This document shows positions 1 to 9,874 of a stretch of 64,000 nucleotides of DNA, piece after piece. The DNA is from Tetracentron sinense (Eukaryota > Streptophyta > Magnoliopsida > Trochodendrales > Trochodendraceae): NCBI GenBank assembly GCA_015143295.1, contig CM026557.1, positions 20,989,760 through 21,053,759 on the forward strand, given 5' to 3'. The notes beneath the pieces are model-generated. The model ran no database searches. It saw only the letters and a program-made list of their open reading frames with translations, and had not been told where the DNA came from. Both the position numbers and the translations under genes were made by a program. The stretch's first letter is position 1. Each line of letters opens with the position of its first letter.

Positions 1-315
1 TGGTCCATTTTGGAAAGAATATGAACAAGAGAGTTTTTCAAGGACTCCCTATGTGCTCCTGCCTACCGCTGTTCCAGGATCCGGGCGATGGTCCTGATTT
101 GTGCTCCTCTTCTTATGGTGGGAGAGTTGGGTCCTTTGGTTCCTGATTGCGAGGCTTGGCTTAGGTCGGGGCTCCTCCTCATCTAGGGGTCCCGCAGGGC
201 TTCCTTTTCATCTTTTTTTTTTTGTGGTTCATACTCTTGTGATTCCCTTCCTCTCTTCTTATCTGTTGCATATCTTCGTTTTTTATATAACATGCTCGAT
301 TATCGTAAAAAAAAA
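1..315 (+). mobile_element. LINE (L1-like) 3' tail fragment
   Basis: The first bases read as the very end of a plant L1 ORF2, with an N-K-R-V-F-Q-G run like the W-K-E-R-N-x-R-V-F motif found near the C-terminus of these proteins. The stretch ends in a run of nine A at 307-315, as a LINE 3' end should. The 5' part lies outside the window. It is too short and decayed to assign a family. Confidence 0.45.
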
Positions 316-339
316 CTAGCTAGGGCCAATCAATTTACG

Positions 340-607
340 ACTAGTTATTCTGATGATACTCAGTCTGATGGTCAACCTTAGTTTTTTCTTAAGGTGGAAC
401 TTTTGTAGTTGCGTTTCACATGGCGTATTGTTGATATAGGTAATAACGAGGTATGAGTGTTGTAAGGTATATATGTAATGTTCGTCTTAATATAAGATGC
501 TAGTAGGTTTCTCTATCCCTCACTATTCATTTACCCTAATCTCTTTTTTTCCCTCTCTCTGCTTTCTTCTTTCCCTAAGAAAACCTAAATCTTAAACCTT
601 TTCTCCA
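340..607 (+). mobile_element. LTR end (probably Copia) followed by a tRNA-Met primer site
   Basis: A pyrimidine-rich stretch ends just before TGGTATCGGAG at 609-619. This is one base off the initiator tRNA-Met primer binding site TGGTATCAGAG used by most plant Copia and gypsy elements. That places the 3' end of a plus-strand LTR near 607. The 5' limit of the LTR is not clear and no coding domain follows; a LINE fragment begins within about 80 bases. Treat as an old, incomplete fossil. Confidence 0.4.
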
Positions 608-679
608 CTGGTATCGGAGTTTCAAATCAAAGGAATGAAGAAGGTCAATTAATAAGTAACAACCCTAAGATAGGAAACC

Positions 680-1860
680 GTTTCCTTCCTTAAAAGCGGT
701 GGTGGTCTAACATCCCTTTTCCCCTCAAGGTTAACAGGGCATTATTAGGGCAGTTGCTCTGGTATTGCGGTGAGGTGAGGGAAGCTTGTTAAGGAATGAT
801 TAATCGTATTGTCGATCAATGGGTGGCACCCGAGAGATACTCCAGGTCCCATGGGGATTCTGTGTATGGAAGCCTATCCTGTGAGGTTGGAGAGTTCTCC
901 TCCCTAACCCACCTTGGAACGAGGAACAGTATTTTTGGGACAATCATTGGTGTGTCAGCCCCCTTAGACAGTCGTCAACAACCACTTTCCTTGCCTCACA
1001 CGCCCAACAAAAAGGCTTCTTCTGTGCAATATTTAGATTGGCAAAGAGTGGCTCGGTTTGGGCACCAACTTCAATGTAATCTATGCAACTGGGAGGTTCC
1101 TGGATGCTTTTAGGGATGTTAGCCCCGTAATCGCAGGTTACTCGTCTGCCCCTTACGATACCGGTTTGTCCTCAGAAACAAGGGGAGCTTCCAGTGGGAT
1201 CACATTCCACGCCTTTGCTAACCTTTTCCGCATCAGGCTGTGGTTGTTCCCCGGTGATTCCATCAAAGTATTTTTCCTTTCGCCGTGGACTTCGTCGTAG
1301 ATAAAATCTTGACTAGCAAGCACCTTATGCTAAAGATTGGTATCTAATAACAAATGGTTTATATGTGCCCTCCTATCAAAGGAAACAGTCCATCACTTAT
1401 TCTTCATTGTCCGTGGTGCGAGAATTTGGGTCCTATTTCCTTGTGCACCTAGACATCCCTTGGATCTTTCCCGGCTCCTTTCAGAGCTTCTTATCTTGTT
1501 GGTTCTCAGTGGTGTTCCCGTCGCCAACAGGGACAATGTAGCCTCCCCTTCCAAGGGCAATTGCTTGGTCCCCATGAAAGCAAAGGAAAAAATGAGTATT
1601 CGGAGACTCTTTCTCGACGATTACCCGTATCCAGGCTAGGGTGCCCCACCTAGTCTCCGCCTGGGGCTTAGTTGGGTGAGCTGAGGGGGATCCGTGGGGG
1701 AACACCTTTGCACTTTGATTGCCAATTGCTATTGTATCGATCTACCTTTTATGGATTTTTGTTTGCTTTTCCCCCTAGTTTACTATTGGTAAACCTTGTG
1801 ATGTAGGCTATTTCCCTTCCTTCTATATATATTACTACTATTTCCCAATAATAAAAAAAA
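680..1860 (+). mobile_element. LINE (L1-like) ORF2 C-terminal fragment
   Basis: Plus-strand frames over this stretch resemble the last third of plant L1 ORF2. Around 1350-1640 there is a zinc-binding RT-tail signature (C-A-L-L-x-K-E-T-V-H-H-L-F-F, then I-W-V-L-F-P), matching the usual C-x-C...ETxxHLFxxCPxxxxIW pattern. The frames shift several times and stops are common, so it is dead. It ends in an A-rich tail near 1850-1860, where duplicated block A begins. A second LINE tail lies at 1-315, so two LINE insertions are stacked here. Confidence 0.5.
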
Positions 1861-4800
1861 CAACCAAAGAGGAGCTCCCTTGTGATGTCACAGCCATACA
1901 ACTGTCTCTAGATGTATGGCCTACGCCATTTTTTGGATTCTTTAAAGGTAAATTTCTTAGAGATCTTGATTTTAGAGGATCTTGATTTCAAGGAAAAATT
2001 CAGAAAAATAACTATCTCAATTCAGAATTTTTTTTCGCTCAGATGGGGCAAGTTTAATGTTGTTTGTTGGTCATAGGTGAACCAGTTTTTTTTAAGGATC
2101 ATTTTAGAACTAAGTTTACCCCGTTTGGAAGAGATTTGAAATTTTAAATGCTCTATGATGATTTTTTCAACCCTTTTCCTACCTTTTTGACTGTTAAATG
2201 GGGTTTTATGCTTGATTTTCTTATAAAAGCATCTTAGATGGTTGTTTTTGGTAATCTTAATACATATGGATAAGTTTTTGATGAGGTGTTGATTGCCTGG
2301 AGGTGTGACTTCAGTTTTCCCTTAAGATGCTCCTATGGATGCTCAGACTCTTACTCCCCCAGCTCTTTCTGACTCTGTTGCCCACTCTATCACCAATATT
2401 TAATTAAATGGTAATAATTTTCTTGTGTGGCGAAGCACTGTTGAGCTTTATATTGGGGGTCATTCTAAGATGGGGTATCTTGATGGTAAGACCCCATAGC
2501 AAGAGACATGTATTTCCGGGATTGCTAAGTGGAATGCCGAGAATTGCATTATTTTGGGCTGGTTTTTTAATTCTATAGAGCCTCAGATTGTCGGGAACTA
2601 CATTATAAGGATTGTCATGAGCTTTTGGACAGTCTAATTCAGACTCATGCCTTAGTGGAGAATGATGCCCGGATTTATCAACTCACTCATGAGATTGCTC
2701 ATTTTCAGCAAGGAGATATGCCTATCTCTGATTATTTTGGGGCTCTGCAGCATCGTTTGGAAGAATTGAACCATTATGAGCCGCTTTCTGAATTTTCTGC
2801 TGCTTCTGCCAAGGTAATGACGAAGCAAATTGGGTGTCATCACATTATAATTTCTTGGGTGGTCTTCATGTCGAATTTGAGCAGTTGCACATTCAGCTCC
2901 ATGCCACGTCTCCTCTGCCCTCTCTTCGATTTGTGTACTTCACTGTGTTCAGTGAGGAATGTCGTCGGGTTGTTATATCTTTGAGCTCCCCTCCCATGCT
3001 CCATCCATAACGTACAGCCTTTGCTACTGCTTTTTGTTCTCCTCCAGGACGTGGTAAGGGTACTGATAGGGGTCGTCGAGGTCGTGGTCGAGCTCCCCTC
3101 CTATGCTTCATCCAGATCATACTGCTTTGCTACTAATTTCTGCCCTCCTTTAGGACGTGGTAGGGGGAAAGATAGGGGTCGTCATGGTCGTGGTCGAGCT
3201 CCCCTCCTATGCTCCATCTAGATCGTACTACTTTGCTACTAATTTCCGTCCTCCTCCAGGACGTGGTAGAGGGAATGATAGGGGTCGTCATGGTTGTGGT
3301 AGATTTACTACTCATTGAGCTCACTATGGTATAGTGGGACATGATTGTGATCATTATTATCATTTGCATAGCTATCCTGAGGGTTACCAGTCTCGTCCTG
3401 CTACTCATTTTTCTACGACTCCAGCTATTGATCCTCCACCAGTAGCCTTAGTTGCTGCGAGTGATCCTTTGGAGTCCTTGAGAGCTCAGGTTGCTAAGAT
3501 GATCCATGTTGAGTTCCATATGCAGAGTGATTTTGATACTTCTGATTCATCTTCACTAGCTACCTCAGGTATCCATGCTCCCTCAGCCTATGCTAGCACT
3601 ACATCGTCTTCTTCCCCTAGCTAGGTTATTGATTCCGGAGCTACAGATCATATGACTGGTGAGTCACAGGGTGGTTATTCTATTTATTCACCTCCATCTC
3701 GTACTGCCAAGGTTTGTTTGACCGATGGTTTCATTACTCCTGTTTAGGAGTAGGACACATTCTTGTATCTCAGTCTCTCTCTTTATCTCATGTTTTACAT
3801 GTTCCTCATTTATCTTCTAACCTTCTTTCAGTTAGTAGTCTTACTACCAAACTCTAGTGTTGTGCTATGTTTTATCCTTCTCATTGTCTTTTTCCTACGA
3901 GAAAGATTGTTGGTAGAGGCGTGAAAAGAGGAGGACTGTACTACCTTGACACAAATTATGCTCCTGATTGTGTCCCATTGTGATACTTGTGAGCTTACTA
4001 AACATGTTTGCACTATTTATCCTTCTCGCATGCATAGATGCCGGTTTACTTTTGAGCTTGTTTATTCTGATGTTTAGGGTCCATTTCCGGTTACCTCTCT
4101 CTAGTGATGGTTTTCGTTATTATGTTACTTTTATCGATGACTACACTAGGGCTACTTGGATTTACCTTATTAAGTCAAAGGATGAAGTGTTCACTAAATT
4201 CCAAGAATTTCATGCTACGGTTGTTACCCAATTTGGTGGTCTTATTAAGGTACCAAACCAAGACAGCACAATCCTGCATTTTGAACCTACAAGAACGCCA
4301 ATCGAAGCACACCAATCGAACCAACAAGGCTTCTCTCTTACAGGTTCAACTAGTCAATTCCGATCTTTTCCCTTTTTTTACTCATGACATTCCACTCTTT
4401 TCTTCTTCTTTTTTCCACCCAACTGTTTACTCGTCAAATTTCTTTCAGTCAAAGAAGAGGGCTCTTAGATATTGATCGAAGTTCCAATGATATATCTGAA
4501 TTATCCCCTTGAAGCTAGAAAAATTAGTAGATGATTGTGTTTTCCATCACGATGTAAGCTCAGAATTTCTATTTGTTTATTTCCTTGGTTTTTGTTTGGA
4601 CCAATGCATCAAGTTTTCTTACCTAGTAGAAATCAGATAGTTTCCTGTGGTTAAGAGCAAGCAGAAACATGGGTACTAGAGTGAAAGCAAGGATAGTGAA
4701 AAATGAGTTGAGAGTTTGGGGTATGGAAGAAATGAACTATGCACCTGCCCTCCAAGGAACTATTGCTAATCCACTTCAGCACTAGGAATGAGCAAGCCTA

Positions 4801-4992
4801 GAAAAAAAATGTTTAATATGGCAAGTGTTTAATGCCAGAACTAGTAAAACTGCATTCACATATTTATTTTTTGTTTTCCAATTTATGCTCTTGTTTCTTG
4901 ATAATTCTACTTTTGTTTGCCTTCAATGCTAAAAAAAACTCCATAAAAAGCAATCTTAGTTGGAGTATTTGGATATCAGCTCTTTAAAGTTT
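1837..4992 (+). mobile_element. Duplicated block A with Ty1/Copia gag-protease-integrase remains
   Basis: Fossil Copia sequence, broken many times. Parts in order: gag (about 2.33-2.98 kb, with a N-F-L-V-W-R-S pattern and I-S-D-Y-F), an Arg/Gly-rich repeat region (3.0-3.3 kb), a CCHC-like knuckle (about 3.33 kb), a protease start I-D-S-G-A-T-D-H-M (3.63 kb), and an integrase piece ending in Y-V-T-F-I-D-D-Y-T-R (4.1-4.25 kb). RT and RNase H are absent and I see no LTRs. The last ~740 bases (4.25-4.99 kb) do not look like Copia. The whole stretch is repeated at 9875-13217. Its right edge abuts the MADS-box remnant. Confidence 0.8.
3040..3305 (+). repeat. ~106-bp tandem repeat within gag
   Basis: The string GGACGTGGTA recurs at 3047, 3153 and 3259, a period of 106 bases, three units. 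Each unit carries a GRGxxxRG-like stretch and the phrase AGCTCCCCTCCTATGC. Copy B has the same array in fewer or altered units (about 11.1-11.35 kb). Unit number therefore differs between the two block copies. Confidence 0.7.
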
Positions 4993-5634
4993 CAAGTATG
5001 CTTCTCAAAGCGCCGTAAGGGTCTATTCAAAAAGGCGAAGGATCTATGCACTCTCTCAGGCGCTCAGATCGCAATGGTAGTATTCTCTCCTGCTGGAAAG
5101 CCTTTCACGTTCGGCGAATCGTCAGTTGAAACCCTAATTAATCACTTCGGTGGAGTTGTTGGAAATGATAGAACAGAGGGGTCCAAGAAAGATACCAGCT
5201 TCCTTTTAGAGCAATCCGTATGTGATAATGGCGAAACCCTACTTGATCATTTCGGTGGAGCTGTTGGAAATGATACAACAGATGAGTCCAAGAAAGATAC
5301 CAGCTTTATTTTAGAGAATCAGCTGCAGCAATCTGAGAGAAAGTTCCGGTGGAACAAGTATATGGAGAGCATCGATGATATTGAACAGCTGCAGATAATC
5401 ATCTCAGCTTTGGTGAAACTCAAGGAAAATGTGCTGAGGCAGCTTTCGATGGGCTCTGTTATGGATGGGGCAAGCACGAGGAGCCAAAGCGGCTCTGTTA
5501 TGGATGGGGCAAGCACGAGCAGCCAAAGGTCCGTGATGGAAGAGACAATAGAATCCACAATTCATTATCCGGAAGAAGAATGTGATCCTGATTTCATGTT
5601 TGATGTAGATGAACTCCTTAGCCTACTCAGTTGA
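4993..5634 (+). pseudogene. Type I (M-alpha, AGL62-like) MADS-box gene lacking its 5' end
   Basis: MADS proteins bind CArG-box DNA; M-alpha members act mainly in the female gametophyte and endosperm (family knowledge). The frame opens inside the MADS domain at [15 protein letters not shown] and runs through [11 protein letters not shown], the usual M-alpha signature. The first ~18 residues of the domain, including the start methionine, are missing. At 4992/4993 the sequence changes into duplicated block A. The frame stays open upstream to 4960 but that part has no ATG. Downstream there are two internal duplications: a ~29-residue module beginning ETL(I/L)xHFGG that occurs twice, and GSVMDGAST occurring twice. 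The stop is at 5632-5634 and a possible AATAAA signal is at 5852. M-alpha genes are usually single-exon, so a missing upstream exon is unlikely. I call it a 5'-truncated pseudogene; a chimeric transcript is possible. Confidence 0.8.
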
Positions 5635-5639
5635 TCCAT

Positions 5640-6160
5640 TTTTTGGCCCCTTTTCTGGGTATACTTTTTTCTTCATATTATATTTTTTTTATGGGGTCTC
5701 TCTGTAGAGTGTAGATGAATTTTCACCTGGAAGTCTTGAGATTTAAGATTTTTAGGGTTTCTATATGTTCTTTATTGGGTCTGAAATTGATTTTTCTGTA
5801 ATTGCGGCATTGTAATACAAGTTTGGGGATGGTTGTTTTCATTCTATTTTTAATAAAGTTCAATTTGTTACTCTTTCCATTATTTTCTGTTATTTGCATG
5901 GATGCTTCTCTGTGTTACCTCTGGGTTGATCAAGGCGTAAAATTTAATAACCCGTAATCGGAGAAGGACAAAAATAAATCCAAAGTTAACAAAAAGTTGA
6001 GGCTTCACTAGAATGTCGAGTCAATCAATACCTTTGGCATTTAACTTGGCTCTATAACTGTGAACATCTTATTAACATGCTTAGAAGAGGTATGACATAC
6101 TAAAGCATCACTGAGCTGAACCAATGGTCATAGCCATCTGATAAATAGATCAGATGAGCA
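5640..6160. other. MADS 3' flank, no gene seen
   Basis: AT-rich DNA following the MADS stop. It holds a candidate polyadenylation signal (AATAAA at 5852-5857) and otherwise nothing I recognise up to the MITE at 6170. Confidence 0.4.
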
Positions 6161-6169
6161 TAATGTTTA

Positions 6170-6338
6170 GGACATTGCTACTGAGACCGTGAAAGGGCCG
6201 AGACCACCGAGACCTTGCACGAATGCAAGGGATTTCAGGTGGGGCCCTCATTCACATGGTGGGCCCCACCTGAAATCACGTGCATATGTGCACGGTCTCG
6301 GTGGTCTTGGCCATCTTGTGGTCTCAAAAGCATTTCCC
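6170..6338. mobile_element. Mutator-like MITE with 9-bp target duplication
   Basis: A 169-bp non-coding element that folds on itself: GACCACCGAGACC near the left end pairs with GGTCTCGGTGGTC near the right, and CAGGTGGGGCCC pairs with GGGCCCCACCTG around a short loop. Terminal repeats begin GGACATTGCTACTGAGACC and end GGTCTCAAAAGCATTTCCC, matching at 14 of 19 positions. TAATGTTTA is repeated exactly on both sides (6161-6169 and 6339-6347), giving a perfect 9-bp duplication. A 9-bp duplication with GG-starting ends is the mark of the Mutator superfamily. No transposase is encoded. Confidence 0.78.
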
Positions 6339-6347
6339 TAATGTTTA

Positions 6348-6590
6348 ATCAGGTAAATCCCTGTCAAAGCAACTCTTGAGTGTGTGATTTTCTCTCTCTC
6401 TCTCTGCCTACTTATTGGACTATGCTTTTCATAGATTGAACTTCTGTTAATCTATTTTACAAAGAGGTTTTATGTAATGTTTTAACTATCAGGTCACACC
6501 ATTTCATGCCAAAAACTCCTCATGGGTTGTTTCATTTATTTTGTTCTTTTTCTTTCCGATTTGCCCATGAACTGTATTGTACCTTTAGGT
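6348..6590. other. Spacer with (TC)n microsatellite
   Basis: Non-coding DNA. A short TC run lies at about 6390-6404. No reading frame or element end was recognised. Confidence 0.4.
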
Positions 6591-7200
6591 GATTATGATT
6601 CAAAATTAATTAAATAAAAGAAATTAAATATTAATTTATTTAATTTTATTATAGCCATTTAAGGCCTTAATAGTGTGAAACGTTTCAAAGGTTTATTGTC
6701 ACAATTATTAGTCACTAATGTGACAGCTTTAGTTTTTTTTATATATACTACGTATTTTCCCTTCTATTGAAAGAAGAATATTAGAAAAGGTTTTCTCTAC
6801 TATTATGTTTTCTTATGTTTGAGAATTTTTCTTTTGAGAGATTGCTAGGTAAGAAACAAAGTAAGTGTGCGACTATAAGTTATGCACGCTTATAGTCAGG
6901 GATAGATTTGCGTGAAACTGTTGTATCTTGGAGGTATCGTGTCTAGCAACCCAGTGCATCTGTGGGGGGCACGAAATGTCTTAAAAAGAGCGACGTGATC
7001 CGCGCCTCACTTCACACGAGCTACCAATTTTCTAATCATTTTCAAGTACAGGAATTTCTGGAATAAAGATTGATTAACTGTTCGAATTCTTTAGAGACAG
7101 TAATTTTGGATAGCGATTATAGGTAATTTACCCCTAAGGGAACAACAATTTTAAGACAATTCTGATCGTCGATTACTAAATCGCCTATCCAAAATCTTTG
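6590..7200 (+). mobile_element. Possible Copia LTR and leader, very decayed
   Basis: AT-rich DNA with a TATA-like run near 6740-6750, then GC-richer sequence resembling the R/U5 part of plant Copia LTRs. A diverged inverted repeat around TTTTGGATAG lies at 7106-7195. It is placed upstream of the Copia RT fragment at 8.9-9.85 kb and in the same direction, so it could be the front of that element. No clear primer site or opposite LTR was found. Confidence 0.25.
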
Positions 7201-8880
7201 CAATGAAAAGGGCGTATGAAATTGCTAGCTTCCAAGTTCGAGGCGGTCATGAAGATCGTGATGAACCAGAATGCTTTAAGAGCCGCTGAATCTGCCAGAT
7301 CCACGAACCCGGCATGGTGGGTCTGTTGTCATGCCCGGGTTGAGGATAGACACAATTTTTTGTTGTTTTTGTTTTCTTCCCTGTTGAATACCGAAGCGGC
7401 CACTAGCTACAACATTCACGGCTGTTTAAAGGCCGTAATATATTTTTTTGAAAAAAAAATGTGAGAGGAGGAAATAAAAAGAGATTCGGGTCTATAGAAA
7501 AGCTTTGGAGCAAACGGCTAATTGAGGTTGGATCACCACAGTAGCTTGAAGAAAAATCATGGTTTGGACTGTTTGATTGCCAACGGTTTTGGTGGAGAAA
7601 GAGGGTCGGTTTGGTTTTGTTTTCTTTTGCAGATCAAAAGCGTAGCTTGGGAAGGAAAAGTTGGTTAATATTCTGTCTTAACAGAAAAGGGAAAGTAAGA
7701 TATTTTTTATAAGTTTCCTTAGTGTGGTGGGCACACACTTGGTTGATATAGTGTGAACGCGTGGTGTCGTGCGTTTCTGTTTTTGGAACGGATGCTGATT
7801 CATTAGATTGTGCCGGAAACCGGTCAGGATCTGGGGTAGCGCCACGTTCCTTCGCCGGCTTCACCTTTGGACAGGCACGACGAGCAAGAAGCCACATATT
7901 GTTTAGCTACATTTTCACAAGGTGAAACGGTAAAAGATGAGAATGTGAAAGATCTTACCATGTTGGGGCATGCACAATTACTTTCTTACCAAAGGAGACT
8001 TGGGTAACGTGCATTGAATCTTCTTACGGATTACCCTTTTTTTTTTTTTTTTGGAGCCTTACAATTGCTTTGAAAAGGGAACGTTTGAAAGAAACGTAAA
8101 AGAAATGAGCATGGCATGATGTGAACACATGATGGCATGATGTTCATTTATGATATATGATTCATCCAAACCGTGTTGAGATGAGCCAAGCCAAGCTAAG
8201 CTTTTGCCGTCTCAAGCATACACAATGTTAGTGTATGGACTTTGCGTTTTCTTTGTTATTGGAGTCATATAAGTTCGACTTTTATCTGTCAAAATTGGCA
8301 TGCTCATGAAGATGTGGAGAACACAGTAGCAGATGCACACGCCTCGGTAATACTTCCAATGAACGGTCAGATTTTTGAAACTCTAATTTTTTATTATCAA
8401 TTAATTTACTTGTGAAATTACATGTTATATTTTATTGTCATATATGATTATATGACTTGATAAAATTGCAATAGCTATGAATGATTGGACACAAGTAAAA
8501 GAAATTGACCGATTATATGAAATTGAAGAGGTAACTTAATTTTAGTTATTTTAAGATATGTGATTGTTTAGCTATAGTAAGACTAAATAATCTTAAAATA
8601 ACAAAATTAAGATATGAATTAAGGAGATGTGTCTTTATTAATATAAACAATAAGACACATATAATTTAGATCTTGATAATAATGTGAAAATTAGAATTTA
8701 TAAAATGTGATTTAAAAAATAAAAAATCATTTTCATTTTAATTCTAAAAATAATGAGAGTTAAAAATTCAAGGTCTAAATGAAACTGTATTTTTAATACT
8801 AGTGTACACTTATCTCTAAATAAAGGAGATAATGTAAGACATAATATGAAATATGGAAAGATAGAAAACCAAATTTAAAT
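7200..8880. other. Gene-less stretch between Copia remnants
   Basis: No convincing gene. An 82-codon open frame at 7216-7464 has no recognisable motif. A T-run lies at about 8035-8052. From 8380 on the DNA is very AT-rich and may be decayed retrotransposon interior. Confidence 0.35.
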
Positions 8881-9675
8881 TATTTCAGAACATAGGAATG
8901 CTAAGCAATGGTTAGATTTAATTATCCTAATAATAAAATTAGGTCCTACACTAGGAGATGTGCTTTTACTGGTTATGCGATTAACAGTAAAACATATAGA
9001 CTTTTAAACATTAAAAATAATGTTATAATTGTATCAAAGGAAGCAGATTTCTTTGAAAATAATTTCCTTTTAATTCTGAAAATAGTGGGGGTTTAATAAA
9101 CCAAAATCTTAATAAAACTAATGATCTTAGTTCCAAAACTCATGTATTAATTAATTCAGATGAGACTGAAATTGAACATTAAAAGAGTAAAAGAACTAAA
9201 AAAAATTAAAGATTTTGGGTCTAGCTTTTACCCTATATGGTAGAGAATGATCCTATTTCTTTAAAGGAGGCATTTGAGTCACATGAGTCATCTTTTGGAG
9301 AGAAGTTGTGAAAAATAAAATGGTTTTAATAATGTCTAATCGTACTTGGACATTACTTGTTCCTCATCCTAGAATTAGAACTATAGATTGTAAGTGGATA
9401 TTTAAAAAGAAACTTAAAGCTGATGAATTTATAGAAAAATATAAGGCTAATTAAATTAGTAGCCAAGAGATTTAAGTAAAGAAAAAGAATAGATTATTTT
9501 GATAAATATTCACCTGTATTAAGAATTACATTAATTCGAGTATTATTTTCTATAACATCCATATATAATTTAATAATTCACCAAATAGATGTTAAAACAA
9601 CATTCTTAAATGGTGATTTAGATGAAAAAAATTTATATGGATTGATAATAACTCATGAATATAGTACAAATGAAA

Positions 9676-9732
<57 letters not shown>

Positions 9733-9850
9733 CCAATATAATGGTGATAGTGGAGTAATCATTTATATAATGATGATTGTGGAGTAATCATTTGTCTATA
9801 TGTAGATGATTTATTGATTTTTGGAACAAATCAAAAAAAAAAAAAATCAT
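8880..9850 (+). mobile_element. Ty1/Copia fragment: end of integrase and reverse transcriptase
   Basis: A fossil piece of a Copia pol region. It starts with the post-integrase K-x-R-x-C-x-F-x-G-Y...Y-R-L pattern (about 8.93-9.07 kb), then the RT signatures Y-F-D-K-Y-S-P-V, H-Q-I-D-V-K-T-T-F-L-N-G-D-L (about 9.49-9.63 kb) and Y-V-D-D-L-L-I-F (about 9.8 kb). It is broken many times, and an AT microsatellite has expanded inside it. Strong AT bias suggests great age. It ends where duplicated block B begins. Confidence 0.75.
9679..9731. repeat. (AT)n microsatellite
   Basis: An uninterrupted AT dinucleotide run of about 53 bases inside the Copia RT remnant. Confidence 0.95.
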
Positions 9851-9874
9851 AAATGGGGCAAAAGAATTCGTATG

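Noticed and set aside
796-1113. 105-codon open frame as a host gene
   Set aside because: Overlaps LINE-like sequence in the same direction, has no independent motif and lies in a run of shifting frames.
4671-4715. ATGGGTACTAGAGTGAAAGC as the lost MADS start exon
   Set aside because: Starts M-G-T-R-V-K-A-R, but also present in block B without a MADS box, its frame stops before the MADS part, and M-alpha genes rarely have introns. Resemblance is too weak.
7216-7464. 82-codon open frame as a small gene
   Set aside because: No recognisable motif, no promoter or splice signals, and it lies in decayed retrotransposon-like DNA.
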